Shown here piece after piece: positions 17,372-26,254 of a DNA stretch of 64,000 nt. The stretch spans positions 94,105-158,104 of the forward strand of contig NZ_CP039891.1 of assembly GCF_005221325.1 (NCBI RefSeq), read 5' to 3'. Each line of letters opens with the position of its first letter. Position 1 is the stretch's first letter. The notes under the pieces are model-generated. The model saw nothing but the letters and a program-made list of their open reading frames with translations. It was not told the origin of the DNA and ran no database searches. The DNA comes from Agrobacterium tumefaciens. Its GTDB lineage: Bacteria; Pseudomonadota; Alphaproteobacteria; Rhizobiales; Rhizobiaceae. The translations under genes were made by a program, and so were the position numbers.

Positions 17372-18274
17372 ATGACGAACCGGATTCTAGTCACTGGCGC
17401 CGCCGGCGCTGTCGGTTACGCCTTGTGCAACGCGCTGCTGGAACGCGGATTGAGGGTCCGAGCTTTGGTCCGAGCTACCAATCAGCGATCGGAGGAACTG
17501 GCTGCGCGAGGCGCCGAAATCGCGGTGGGCGACCTGCTTGATCTGGCCGCCGTCCATCGCGCGGTTGAAGGATGTGACCGAATTTACTTCGGTATGAGCG
17601 TGTCGCCATCTTACCTGGAGGCGGCCGTCAACATGGCAGCTGTCGCGAAGCACCACAAGGTCGAAGCTTTTGTAAACATCTCGCAGATGACCGTGTCACA
17701 GATGAGCATCACGTCAACTACCGACAGCCCGCAACAAAAACTGCACTGGCTGGCCGAGCAGGCCTTGAACTGGTCTGGATTGCCGATTGTGCACATTCGC
17801 CCGACGGCGTTCCTCGATACATTTTTTCTTCGCCTGTCGGTGCAGTCCATTCGCCAGCATCAGCAAATCCGTTTGCCATTTGGTAACGGCAAGATCTCAC
17901 CGATTGCAAGCGAAGACGTCGCGAGGGTCATCGCAGCGGTATTGCAGGAGCCTTCTGATCATATCGGAAAGGTTTACGAATTGACCGGCGCACGATCGCA
18001 GGACCTGTCCGACATCGCCGGTGAATTTTCGAAGGCGCTTGGCCAGACAATCAGCTACGTCGACGTGCCTTGGGAGCCGTGGCGAAAGGCGCTGGGGGAC
18101 AGCGGAATGTTAACGCCCCATGTTCTGGCTCATCTGGCAACGATGGCGCTTCTCATTCAGCAGAACCGTTATGATCGTATGACCACGGACGTTGAGTTGT
18201 TATCCAAGCGGCCGCCACTGACCGTTTTCGAATTTGTTCAACAGCATGCCCAAACTTATCTCGCAAATGCCTGA
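17372..18274 (+). CDS. NmrA-like NAD(P)-binding oxidoreductase
   Basis: A 300-residue atypical short-chain dehydrogenase. It begins with the Rossmann nucleotide motif 'ILVTGAAGAVGYALCNALLERG', followed by 'LVRATNQRSEELAARGAEIAVGDL' and 'FVNISQMTVSQ'. These are typical of NmrA/HSCARG and quinone or azo reductase relatives that often lack the SDR catalytic YxxxK. AAGGAG precedes the ATG. It follows the MATE gene by 180 bases, possibly as a separate unit. Possible roles are reduction of quinones or redox sensing; no substrate can be assigned. Confidence 0.85.
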   Translation: MTNRILVTGAAGAVGYALCNALLERGLRVRALVRATNQRSEELAARGAEIAVGDLLDLAAVHRAVEGCDRIYFGMSVSPSYLEAAVNMAAVAKHHKVEAFVNISQMTVSQMSITSTTDSPQQKLHWLAEQALNWSGLPIVHIRPTAFLDTFFLRLSVQSIRQHQQIRLPFGNGKISPIASEDVARVIAAVLQEPSDHIGKVYELTGARSQDLSDIAGEFSKALGQTISYVDVPWEPWRKALGDSGMLTPHVLAHLATMALLIQQNRYDRMTTDVELLSKRPPLTVFEFVQQHAQTYLANA

Positions 18275-18314
18275 TGGCAATCGCGAGAATGGGCAGTCGG
18301 TTGAAAGGAGGAAG

Positions 18315-18515
18315 ATGAGAAAATCAGCTAACGTATTCGCGACGAAGACGGCCGCCACCTCGGAAAAATGGGCACTAATTACGGGTGCATCCAGCGGCCT
18401 TGGAGTAGAATTTGCTCAGTTGGGCGCGAGGCCGAAGAACACGTCCAAACTGCATCGGCTGGCTTCCCGGAAGGCGGGGGCTGCTCGGCATCAGCAGACC
18501 GTGGGACGCAAGTAA
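18315..18515 (+). pseudogene. Truncated short-chain dehydrogenase (N-terminal fragment)
   Basis: A strong AAAGGAGG site followed by ATG at 18315 opens a frame reading MRKSANVFATKT then WALITGASSGLGVEFAQL, the glycine-rich NAD(P)-binding start of an SDR. After about 36 residues the SDR similarity stops abruptly and the frame ends at 18515 in unrelated sequence. The N-terminal layout resembles the intact SDR at 50051-50884 (N-terminal extension then 'RALITGASSGMGLEYAEL'). This looks like the stub of a deleted gene that formed an operon with the NmrA-like gene 40 bases upstream. Confidence 0.65.
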
Positions 18516-18551
18516 TATGCTGGTCCACTTCCGACTGAAACTCCAGGATTT

Positions 18552-19019
18552 ATGATGGTCCCTTCACGTCCAAAAAAAATATTGCGGCTGCGCAAAGGCA
18601 GCCGGCATGTGGTCGCGCTCCTTCTTGCGGATGGCACCGTTCCTGCCGCCCCGTTTTGGTCTGAGGCTCAGGCCGCGTCGGCATATGGCCTCGCTTTTAG
18701 CCAATGGTCATCTCTGCCGACGGAGGTTTTTGCAGAAATACACCTCGACACGATCCCGCCAGAAATCTCCATCTTTGCGAGATCGACTCGGCGCGGCCGC
18801 GTCGAAGGAGCCATCCTGTGGACGAAAGACGGGATATTTCCAAAAATCCTCGGCTCGGTCGCAGACGCAATCATAGCGGCCGGGATCTTCGTCGCCACTG
18901 GTCAAACCGGGATTACGACCGCGAGCAAACAACTTTGTCGAGGAGTGATCCCTGCGCATTTCAATTCAGACGAAGCCCGCGACAAAATTGCTTTCTGCCT
19001 CGATCGGTCTTCCCTCTGA
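18552..19019 (+). CDS. Unrecognised open frame, 155 residues
   Basis: An ATG-started frame that I cannot assign to a family. It starts with a basic segment (SRPKKILRLRKGSRH), has a moderately hydrophobic middle and includes a Gly/Ala-rich stretch near residue 110 (VADAIIAAGIFVATGQTG). It follows directly after the truncated SDR, so it may be a real small gene, the remnant of a fused gene, or chance. No good ribosome site is visible. Confidence 0.25.
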   Translation: MMVPSRPKKILRLRKGSRHVVALLLADGTVPAAPFWSEAQAASAYGLAFSQWSSLPTEVFAEIHLDTIPPEISIFARSTRRGRVEGAILWTKDGIFPKILGSVADAIIAAGIFVATGQTGITTASKQLCRGVIPAHFNSDEARDKIAFCLDRSSL

Positions 19020-19254
19020 TGTTCAAAAGGCAGTAGCTGCAAGTTTGCGCGGCTGTTGTAGCCACGGGAGTGAGATCCCTCATCGACATAAGAGACGCGG
19101 GATGCTCCAGTGTGAATCTGCTATTGGGCGCTCGACAAAGAACAGAGACCGCGACTAAGATAGTCAAACTCGGTCACTTCGAGAGGATTTGAACCGAGGC
19201 GAATAAGTATCGATGCAACCCGCCTTGGTTTGAATACTGACGAGACCTACCTTA

Positions 19255-20055
19255 TCAAGCGCCTGCGGTTTTACCGCCATCGATCGGGATCACAGCTCCC
19301 GTGATATAGCTTGAAGCAGCGGACGCTAGCAACAGTGCGAGCCCTTTGATTTCCTTCGGTTCGCCTAGCCGCCCGACTGGCACCGTGGCGGCCTCCCCGG
19401 CCTCATTTTCTGCGTTGAAAAACCTGCCATCATTGATGTTGGTCTTGAAGGGGCCAGGCGCCAGACCGTTGACGTTGACGCCGTAAGGTGCGAGTTCAAG
19501 CGCCAGTTCCTTGATAAGCAGGACAAGTGCCGATTTCGAGGCTGTATAGGAATATCCGATCGATGGATTGGCCCGCAGTCCTGCGATCGAGGCCGTGACA
19601 ATGATCCTGCCGGAGCGCTGCTCCTTCAGTGCGGGCACGACCTGCTTCAGCGTATGCACCACACCAGTCAGATTGATCCCCAGCGTCCTATGCCACGCGC
19701 CAAGATCGATGTTCTCGAAGAGGCCGGCTTCGTTCTTCCCGGTAGATGGTCCATAACCACCGGTGACGCCGGCATTGGCAAAGACAATATCAACGCCACC
19801 GAGCGCCTCGACCGCAGAGCGGATGATGCTGCCGATCGCCTCGTTGGCGACGTCACCAAGATGCGCGCTGACTTGAAAACCGTTATCCGTCAATCTGGCC
19901 GTTTCCGCTTCCAGCCGTTCGGCATGGTTGTCAATAATTGCTACGTGCGCACCGTTTTCGAGCAGAGCTTCGGCGATTGCCAGTCCCAACCCGCTCGCGC
20001 CACCCGTAACGATTGCTTTCTTGCCTTCGACCGAAAATATCTGATTCAAACTCAC
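19255..20055 (-). CDS. Short-chain dehydrogenase/reductase (classical SDR)
   Basis: A 266-residue classical SDR. It has the cofactor motif TGGASGLGLAIAE, an NAD-preferring acidic residue after beta-2 (AIIDNHAERLE), NAG in 'FANAGVTGG', catalytic Ser in 'VTASIAGLRA', and Tyr-Lys in 'YSYTASKSAL'. It ends with 'ITGAVIPIDGGKTAGA'. It is the last gene of the leftward sulfur-related cluster (rhodanese, importer, flavin monooxygenase), 26 bases after the rhodanese gene. It probably oxidises or reduces a carbonyl intermediate released by the monooxygenase. The substrate is an inference. Confidence 0.9.
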   Translation of the reverse strand: MSLNQIFSVEGKKAIVTGGASGLGLAIAEALLENGAHVAIIDNHAERLEAETARLTDNGFQVSAHLGDVANEAIGSIIRSAVEALGGVDIVFANAGVTGGYGPSTGKNEAGLFENIDLGAWHRTLGINLTGVVHTLKQVVPALKEQRSGRIIVTASIAGLRANPSIGYSYTASKSALVLLIKELALELAPYGVNVNGLAPGPFKTNINDGRFFNAENEAGEAATVPVGRLGEPKEIKGLALLLASAASSYITGAVIPIDGGKTAGA

Positions 20056-20081
20056 GATTGTCTCCTACTAAATGTTGCTAA

Positions 20082-20921
20082 TCAAAGCTCGACCGGCCGG
20101 CTCTTGTCAGCCGTCCACTCCGACCAGGAGCCTGGGTAGAGGGCGACATCCTTCCCAATCTCCGAAAGCGCTAGCGTGAATAGCGACGAGGCGATCCCGC
20201 CGCCGCAATAGGCAGCGATCGGCTGAGACAGGTCGATGTCCGCTTCACTCAGCTTTTGCTTGAGCTCGCCAGGGGCGATGAGCTTACCATCGGTCCCGAT
20301 GAGGCGATCAACAGGAAAGCTCTTCGCCCCGGGGATGTGCCCATTGCCTTCACCGGTGAAGGACGAAGACGGTCGGACGTCTACTAGGGTTGTATCTGCC
20401 GGAAGTGACGCGACCTGATTGACGTCGATGCTTGGCAAAGTGTTGGCGATCAGTTCCACCCGGCCGATCGAGGGGACGACCCCCTCACCTGTTTCCACCG
20501 TTCTTCCCGACGCCTTCCAACTGGCGAGGCCGCCGTCGAGCAGCTTGACGTCAGTCAATCCTGCCCATGTGAGGGTCCACCAGGCGCGGGCGGCTGGGGC
20601 GCCATTGGTATCGTCATAAACGACTATGCGGCTCCCGTTGCTGACGCCAAGCCTTCCAAGATCTTCCGCTAACCGCTCGATCTGCGGAAGCGGATTGCTT
20701 CCTCGACCGTGTTGGCGGGCAGCGGGATCAGCAAGCTCATTGGGCAGATCGATGTAGTGTGCCCCAGGAAGGTGTCCCTCCAGATAACTATCTCTCCTGC
20801 CAGGTTTTCCTGGCGTGAAACGAACGTCAAGCAGCACAAGCTTTGAGTCACCGTCCAAAGCCGTGGCCAGGTCTTCGGCGCTGATTAGGTTTGAGGGGCG
20901 CAGAGAAGGGTTCGAGGTCAT
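20082..20921 (-). CDS. Two-domain rhodanese sulfurtransferase (thiosulfate/3-mercaptopyruvate type)
   Basis: A 279-residue tandem rhodanese. The inactive N-terminal domain includes 'LLDVRFTPGKPGRRDSYLEGHLPGAHYIDL'. The catalytic C-terminal domain has 'LVDVRPSSSFTGEGNGHIPGAKSFP' and the active-site Cys in 'AYCGGGIASS', a CGGGIAS loop rather than the canonical CGSGVTA. It would accept a sulfane sulfur and transfer it to a thiol or cyanide. It lies in the operon after the ABC permease. A second, distantly similar rhodanese (25185-26093) bounds the other side of the cluster. Confidence 0.9.
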   Translation of the reverse strand: MTSNPSLRPSNLISAEDLATALDGDSKLVLLDVRFTPGKPGRRDSYLEGHLPGAHYIDLPNELADPAARQHGRGSNPLPQIERLAEDLGRLGVSNGSRIVVYDDTNGAPAARAWWTLTWAGLTDVKLLDGGLASWKASGRTVETGEGVVPSIGRVELIANTLPSIDVNQVASLPADTTLVDVRPSSSFTGEGNGHIPGAKSFPVDRLIGTDGKLIAPGELKQKLSEADIDLSQPIAAYCGGGIASSLFTLALSEIGKDVALYPGSWSEWTADKSRPVEL

Positions 20922-20962
20922 GGTGTGTCTCGATTGGTTAGAGGAAGTAACTCGGGGATTAG

Positions 20963-21817
20963 TCAGTGTTGGCTAAACGCGAATGTCCGCCAGCGTGTCA
21001 GCCGATGCTCGACGGCCAGGAAAATGACATTGAGTGCATATCCCACCGCCGCGACCGTAAAAATTCCGGCGAACAAGGAACGTATGTCGAGCACCTGTTG
21101 AGCCTGGAGGATGAAATAACCAATACCGCTGTTGCCGGCGAGCATTCCCGTCACGACGGCAATGACCAGCGTGACACCAAGCGCTTGGCGCATCCCGACA
21201 AGGATGAATGGCAGCGCTGCAGGAAGGCCGATTTCAAGTTGGGTTTGAAGCCAGGAAAGCTGAAACGTTTGAGCAGTCTGTCGCATCGTTTTCGAAACGC
21301 TTCGCGCGCCGGCAAAGGAATTCAGCAAAATTGGAAAGCTGGCGGCAAGGACAATAATGGTGATCTTAAAGCTGTCCGCGATGCCGAGATACAGGATGAG
21401 TAGGGGAAGCAGGGCTGTGATGGGAATTTGTCGGAGGAGTTCAACAGGCGGCTCGGCAGCTCCCCAAATGACGCTTACCCTTCCCATGAGAAATCCGAGC
21501 ACGATCCCGACGGCCGTGGCGACGATAAAGCCGATCGCGGTAATTCGCATCGTGTCACCGAGCGCAATGAGAAGATCGCCGTTCGTTACCTGCTCGATCC
21601 AGGTCGCATAGATATCGCTAAGAGCCGGAAGTTGCGGCATTGGATAGCTCGAAGCCACGACTTGCCAAACCACGAGCAGGACGGCGACGATCGTCCATCC
21701 GAACGCACGGCTGGCTAAGTAACGCCCGACGAACGAAACCGCAAAGCTTGAAAACCAAAATCTGGCTCGTTGTATCATGGGTGGCACCGCCTCCCCAAGG
21801 AATTCTGACGATGACAT
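20963..21817 (-). CDS. ABC transporter permease, NitT/TauT (SsuC/TauC) type
   Basis: A 284-residue inner-membrane permease with about six helices. The BPD_transp_1 EAA-like segment reads 'SKTMRQTAQTFQLSWLQTQLEIGLPAALPFILVGMR'. ATG 21817 is chosen because it begins 10 bases after the ATPase stop; longer frames would overlap the ATPase. It works with the ATPase just upstream and the binding protein at 24005. The family imports sulfonates, taurine, nitrate and aromatic acids. Confidence 0.9.
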   Translation of the reverse strand: MSSSEFLGEAVPPMIQRARFWFSSFAVSFVGRYLASRAFGWTIVAVLLVVWQVVASSYPMPQLPALSDIYATWIEQVTNGDLLIALGDTMRITAIGFIVATAVGIVLGFLMGRVSVIWGAAEPPVELLRQIPITALLPLLILYLGIADSFKITIIVLAASFPILLNSFAGARSVSKTMRQTAQTFQLSWLQTQLEIGLPAALPFILVGMRQALGVTLVIAVVTGMLAGNSGIGYFILQAQQVLDIRSLFAGIFTVAAVGYALNVIFLAVEHRLTRWRTFAFSQH

Positions 21818-21827
21818 AACTGAACTT

Positions 21828-22604
21828 TCACTGATTGGACAATACGCGGCCCAGTAGCTCGCGACGCAGGTCGAGAAACGCAGGTTCAGAGCGCGTTTCG
21901 ATCTGATGCCTTGGTCTTGGGAGATCGACGGGGACATCGAGTTGGACACCGCCACCATTGGGAGCGAGAACGATCACCCGATCTGAGAGGTACAGCGCCT
22001 CTTCGATGTCATGAGTGACAAAGACAACCGTCAGGTGATGGTCTTTCCAAACCTTGAGGAGCAGATCCTGCAGCGTTGCCCGGCTCAATGCATCGACCGC
22101 AGAAAAAGGCTCATCCAGCAGCAAGACCTTCGGGTTGGAAGCGAGTGCCCGGGCAATCGCGACACGTTGCTGCATCCCCCCCGATAGCTCTGCCGGATAC
22201 CGCTCGCTGATACCGGCAAGCCCCACCTCTGCAAGCTTCTCTTCTACGAGCCCAGGGAAGTCGGCGCTCCTGGGCCGTGAACCATATGCGTGTCGGAGTC
22301 CAAACCTGATGTTGGCACCAACCGTCTTCCATGGAAGAAGCGATTCGCTAAAATTTTGAAACAGATAGCGGACGCTGGCTGGCGGTCGGATGATCGGGTC
22401 ATTGCTGATGGTCGCCACCCCGGAAGAAGGCGATTCGAGACCCGCAAGCAAGCGAAGCAGCGTGGACTTGCCACATCCTGATCGACCGACAACCGAGACA
22501 AAGGCGCCATCGGCTATCGTCAAGGAGACAGGAGAAAGACCGGTAATAGCTTCTCCTCGGGCGCTCCGATAGGTTTTGCTGACGGCGGACACGGCAATCG
22601 TCAT
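21828..22604 (-). CDS. ABC transporter ATP-binding protein, NitT/TauT (SsuB) type
   Basis: A 258-residue ATPase with Walker A 'GRSGCGKSTLL' (about residue 40), signature 'ELSGGMQQRVAIARAL', Walker B 'VLLLDEPFSAVDALSR' and H-loop 'VFVTHDIEEALYLSDR'. The Q-loop reads 'FQNFSESLLPW', not the more usual FQE-x-LLPW of SsuB/TauB. The same Q-loop variant occurs in the second importer at 43544-44356, so the two cassettes are close paralogues. It energises sulfur-compound uptake at the inner membrane. Confidence 0.93.
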   Translation of the reverse strand: MTIAVSAVSKTYRSARGEAITGLSPVSLTIADGAFVSVVGRSGCGKSTLLRLLAGLESPSSGVATISNDPIIRPPASVRYLFQNFSESLLPWKTVGANIRFGLRHAYGSRPRSADFPGLVEEKLAEVGLAGISERYPAELSGGMQQRVAIARALASNPKVLLLDEPFSAVDALSRATLQDLLLKVWKDHHLTVVFVTHDIEEALYLSDRVIVLAPNGGGVQLDVPVDLPRPRHQIETRSEPAFLDLRRELLGRVLSNQ

Positions 22605-22613
22605 CTGCGCCCC

Positions 22614-23981
22614 CTACTCCGCCGCGACAAGGCCGGCTGCTTCCGAGAACCGGTTTGCAGGGCGCGTGATGCCAAGATGGCCGCGCAACGTCTCGGCTTC
22701 ATACGAGGTCTTTTGAATGCCAAGGCGCTGCAGCTCGGGAACGACAAGATCGACGAATGCGTCGAGAGGTGTTCGGGCGTAAGGTGGGAAAAGTTTCACT
22801 CCATCGAATGCCCGCGCCTCGAAATTTTCCGCTATCCAGTTCGCGATCTTCTTGCCACTTCCAACCACCGGAGGCTGGTTTAAATGCCCTTTGTTGGAGA
22901 TGTAGTGGAAGAGATCGAGGAGCGAGACGTTCTCGTCCCCGAAGGCCGCCAGCGCGGTCCGAAGCCACTGGTGCTTATCGAGATCTCCAGCATCGAGGAC
23001 GTCGACAACCTTTTCCCGGGAATTGATCGACGCGATGTCCTTGCCGACAAGGGCCGAAACCTGGGTCGGGACATATTGGGAAACAACAAGATCCTGCACT
23101 TCGCGGAATTTACGGTGTGCTTCTGCGTCCGTCCCGCCGACGAAGAACGTAATGCCAGGGATGACGAAGAAGGTGTCTGGATCCCGGCCGAACGGCTGCA
23201 GATAGCTTTTCACCTTTTTATAGTATTCGATGTTCCATTCGGTCGAAACAAACGGACTGAAACGAATATCCGCGAACTCTCCGCCATACTGGAAGGATGC
23301 TTCCGAGCCGCCAGCATGAATGACCGGGATATGTCCCTGCGGAGGGCGCGGGAGGTTGAGCGGGCCACGAACCGAGAAGTGGTCGCCCTTGAAATCGATC
23401 GTGTGAGCTTTGGACGGGTCGATAAATTTTCCGGCTGATCGGTCGTCGAGAAAATACCCATCTTCCCAACTGTCGCTCAAACCATTGATGATCGAGATGA
23501 ACTCGCGCGCCCTTCGATATTTTTCATCACCAGAGATGTGCTTGATCTGTCCGTAGTTCTGGGCAGGTCCGTCGACGCCTTCGAGACCTGTAACAATGTT
23601 GAGGCCCGCCCGGCCATTGCTCAGGTGATCGAGTGAAACGATCGCACGTGCCGTATCGTAGGGATCTTGATAGGAGCTGTTGACAGTGACGACGAGGCCG
23701 ACATTGCGCGTGATTGCTGCGACGTACGAGGCCACTGTGAATCCTTCAAGCTTGAAGACGTCATTGTGCCAGAAGCCCTGCGCATCAGGGGTGCTCGATA
23801 TCGCATTCCCCATGAAGTAATAGTCGAACACCCCGCGCTCAACCGCACGTGCCGTATCGGCGAGATAAACCGGATCTACAGTTCCGTTATTGAAAGCCTC
23901 CGGAAGACGCCATGCGCTGGCGTGTCTGCCGGTTGGCCAGGCGGAATAGGCGAGCTTCAATCTACGCTTGCTGGTGCTCAT
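22614..23981 (-). CDS. Flavin-dependent monooxygenase, NtaA/SnaA/DszA (luciferase-like) family
   Basis: A 455-residue luciferase-like FMN/FMNH2-dependent monooxygenase. Seen: 'YSAWPTGRHASAWRLPEA', 'VVTVNSSYQDPYDTARAIVSLDHLSNGRAGLNIVTG', and 'PQGHIPVIHAGGSEASFQYG', typical of the NtaA/SnaA/DszA branch. These cleave C-N or C-S bonds of aminopolycarboxylates, dibenzothiophene sulfone, dimethylsulfone and related compounds using reduced flavin from a separate reductase. GGAG lies 8-10 bases before the ATG. It sits between the binding protein and ATPase genes of a NitT/TauT importer, with rhodaneses on both sides. Desulfurisation of an imported organosulfur compound is the best guess. No flavin reductase is encoded nearby. 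Confidence 0.9.
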   Translation of the reverse strand: MSTSKRRLKLAYSAWPTGRHASAWRLPEAFNNGTVDPVYLADTARAVERGVFDYYFMGNAISSTPDAQGFWHNDVFKLEGFTVASYVAAITRNVGLVVTVNSSYQDPYDTARAIVSLDHLSNGRAGLNIVTGLEGVDGPAQNYGQIKHISGDEKYRRAREFISIINGLSDSWEDGYFLDDRSAGKFIDPSKAHTIDFKGDHFSVRGPLNLPRPPQGHIPVIHAGGSEASFQYGGEFADIRFSPFVSTEWNIEYYKKVKSYLQPFGRDPDTFFVIPGITFFVGGTDAEAHRKFREVQDLVVSQYVPTQVSALVGKDIASINSREKVVDVLDAGDLDKHQWLRTALAAFGDENVSLLDLFHYISNKGHLNQPPVVGSGKKIANWIAENFEARAFDGVKLFPPYARTPLDAFVDLVVPELQRLGIQKTSYEAETLRGHLGITRPANRFSEAAGLVAAE

Positions 23982-24004
23982 GGTTGTTTCTCCACCTTCA
24001 GCGT

Positions 24005-24997
24005 TTAATTCTTGGCAGTCGCGAAGATGTGCTTGTCCAAATCGACATCACCTGGAACGTTCGCATACTGGCTGCCGACGGCGATCCAGGCTTTGAGCTT
24101 GTCGAGGTCCACCGGCTTCTCGTATCCGAAATACTCGGTTGCGGCCTCCAGAATGCCTGGCGTCTCCTTGTCGAGCGCGCGCAGATCGATCTTTGTTTGG
24201 CTCTTTACATATTCTGCCTGCTCGTCCTTGGACAAACCGCGGTACCATATTTCGGTTTCGCGCAATGCGTCGGTGAAACGTTTCGCTGCGTCGCTGTTCT
24301 TTTCGTACCAGGCAGCCGTCGCCCACCAGCCGGCAATCGGCGAACCGTCGGCAATCTTCAGACCGCGCGTGTTAGTCTCGCCAACGGTACGGAACCCGAA
24401 TTGAGCAATCCATTTGTACGCATTGACAGCGGACGATGTGAAAAAGGCGTCAGCCTGACCGCTTTGGAGAACCGCACCGAATGAGGTCTGATCCGGAACG
24501 ATCGTGAACTTGACCTTTGAAGGATCTCCGCCCTGGGCGCTAACAATGGATGACGCGATGACCTTGAACTGCGGCGGAGCGCCGAGCGCAATGTTTTTGC
24601 CCTCGAGATCTTTCACCGTTTTGATGGCGCTATCCGGCTTTACCAGGATGAACTGGAACGGGCTAAGGCCGTTGTGGGGAGCGACAAACCCGATATCGAA
24701 GCCGTTCTTGATCGAGGAAAGACCCGCAAAAATGTCGGCATATCCAATGTCTGCGGAGCCGTTCACCGTGGCAGTGATGTTATTGGTGCCTGTCGCAAGC
24801 TCGCTGATCTCTAGCTTCACCCCATGTTTTGCGAATATCCCCTCCGCAATACCTGCCCGAAAATCCTGGGGCATGACTGAACCTGAGACGGCCGATATCT
24901 TCAAAGTGAGCGGGGTTTCGTCGGCCGCGTAAACACCGCCGCCCGCGACTGTAAAGATCGAGGCGGCGATAAGAACCGCCCGCGTGGTCATAAGCAT
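24005..24997 (-). CDS. ABC transporter periplasmic substrate-binding protein, NitT/TauT type
   Basis: A 330-residue protein with a Sec signal peptide (TTRAVLIAASIFTVAGGGVYAADE). The NMT1/SsuA-like body includes 'GIFAKHGVKLEISELATGTNNI', 'GSADIGYADIF' and 'DLEGKNIALGAPPQFK'. It would deliver substrate to the permease-ATPase pair downstream. AGGAT precedes the ATG. Its own upstream region (24998-25184) is AT-rich and holds a palindrome, so a promoter here is likely. Ligand unknown; the flanking enzymes suggest a sulfur-containing organic compound. Confidence 0.92.
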   Translation of the reverse strand: MLMTTRAVLIAASIFTVAGGGVYAADETPLTLKISAVSGSVMPQDFRAGIAEGIFAKHGVKLEISELATGTNNITATVNGSADIGYADIFAGLSSIKNGFDIGFVAPHNGLSPFQFILVKPDSAIKTVKDLEGKNIALGAPPQFKVIASSIVSAQGGDPSKVKFTIVPDQTSFGAVLQSGQADAFFTSSAVNAYKWIAQFGFRTVGETNTRGLKIADGSPIAGWWATAAWYEKNSDAAKRFTDALRETEIWYRGLSKDEQAEYVKSQTKIDLRALDKETPGILEAATEYFGYEKPVDLDKLKAWIAVGSQYANVPGDVDLDKHIFATAKN

Positions 24998-25065
24998 GGT
25001 TATATCCTATCGATGATAATCAACATGCTTTGATATTAAATTTTGTAATTAGAATTGTAAAAATC

Positions 25066-25079
25066 AAATCTATAGATTT
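25066..25079. promoter_or_regulatory. Perfect 14-base palindrome upstream of the sulfur importer
   Basis: AAATCTATAGATTT is a perfect palindrome in the AT-rich gap between the second rhodanese and the binding-protein gene, about 70 bases upstream of its start. The position fits an operator for a repressor or a LysR/CysB-type activator. Chance occurrence in AT-rich DNA cannot be excluded. Confidence 0.45.
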
Positions 25080-25184
25080 TAGTCGAAATTAATAGAAAAA
25101 TTGCCCCAACCTAGGTGCGGAACGAGATTCTTCGTCTACAATTCATAGAGAAAGGATCGGTCCGGGACGTCGTCAAATTATATT

Positions 25185-26093
25185 TTAGTTTGAATCGGCT
25201 TTGCTTAATCGGCCTGGTCCGGTTTCAAGGGATAAGTCTGGATCAGATATCCACTCGTTTAGGTATCCGTCATATTCTGCGGTGTTCTCGTAACCCAGAA
25301 CCTCCAAAGCAAGCGCTCCATAGGTGGATGCAACACCACCTCCGCAATAGGTGATGATCCGTTCCCCGGTGAGCGGCGTTACACCGCGAAAAGTCTCCGA
25401 CAGCTGTTTGAAAGGCAGCATCGTATTGTTCTGCGGATCAATCAGCTTGGTGAACGGCAGATTGCTGCTGGAAGGAATATGGCCCGCTCGGGCGCGAACC
25501 GAAATCTCTCCCGAGAAATCGTCCGGCTGGAGCAGGCAGATCAAGGTCCCCTCCGCTCGTCCCGTCGAAAGTGTGACGACCTCCTCTTTGTGCGCCCATG
25601 GTTTTTCCTCGTTTTCGATGCGATAAACAGTACGCTCGAAGCGCGGAAGCCCCGTGTCCAGTCGACCACCCTGAGCCTGATATCGCTTCAGTCCGCCGTC
25701 GAGAACACTGACCTTTTCATGGCCAAGCGTTCGGAAGACCCACCACAGTCGCGCCGCCCATTGTCCGGCGAGCGCATCGTAGGTGATGACGTGAACATTG
25801 GGCCGAAGTCCAAGTTTTCCAGCCGCCTCCTCAAATTGGGCGGCTGTCGGTCGTGTGAATGATAGCGAGGACGCCGGATCGGAGAATTCGGTAAACAGGT
25901 CAGCAAAACGAGCGCCCGGAATGTGGCCCTTCTCGAGGAAATGATCGAGGCCGGATCTGAATTCGCCCCTCGCCGATCCAGAGGGTGCTGGATCGAGGAA
26001 GACGCTTGCGTCCAAAACAACGACGTCCGCCTCATTGGTGTGCGCCATGAGCCACTCGACCGAGACGAGGGGGGGAACCCGCTTTGCAATCAA
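25185..26093 (-). CDS. Two-domain rhodanese sulfurtransferase
   Basis: A 302-residue tandem rhodanese. The N-terminal domain includes 'VVVLDASVFLDP' and 'LEKGHIPGARFADLFTEFSD'. The C-terminal catalytic domain has 'RARAGHIPSSSNLPFTKL' and the active-site Cys in 'TYCGGGVAST'. The start is a TTG at 26093 with AAGGAA nine bases upstream; no in-frame ATG precedes the domain. Only distantly similar to the rhodanese at 20082, so not a recent duplication. First gene of the leftward cluster. It may detoxify or recycle sulfane sulfur released by the monooxygenase. Confidence 0.88.
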   Translation of the reverse strand: MIAKRVPPLVSVEWLMAHTNEADVVVLDASVFLDPAPSGSARGEFRSGLDHFLEKGHIPGARFADLFTEFSDPASSLSFTRPTAAQFEEAAGKLGLRPNVHVITYDALAGQWAARLWWVFRTLGHEKVSVLDGGLKRYQAQGGRLDTGLPRFERTVYRIENEEKPWAHKEEVVTLSTGRAEGTLICLLQPDDFSGEISVRARAGHIPSSSNLPFTKLIDPQNNTMLPFKQLSETFRGVTPLTGERIITYCGGGVASTYGALALEVLGYENTAEYDGYLNEWISDPDLSLETGPGRLSKADSN

Positions 26094-26254
26094 GACTATA
26101 TTTCCTTAGGTCCCAGAGACTTTACCGACGTGTTTTTCGAAGCTAGAATTCTAACTAGAAAAATGCGATTACATCAAGGCTTCCCGAAGCCCAAAAGCAC
26201 AGGAAGCAGGATCAGTGTTCCGCCCGGGAATCAGGATTAGGGATTTGTATTCCG

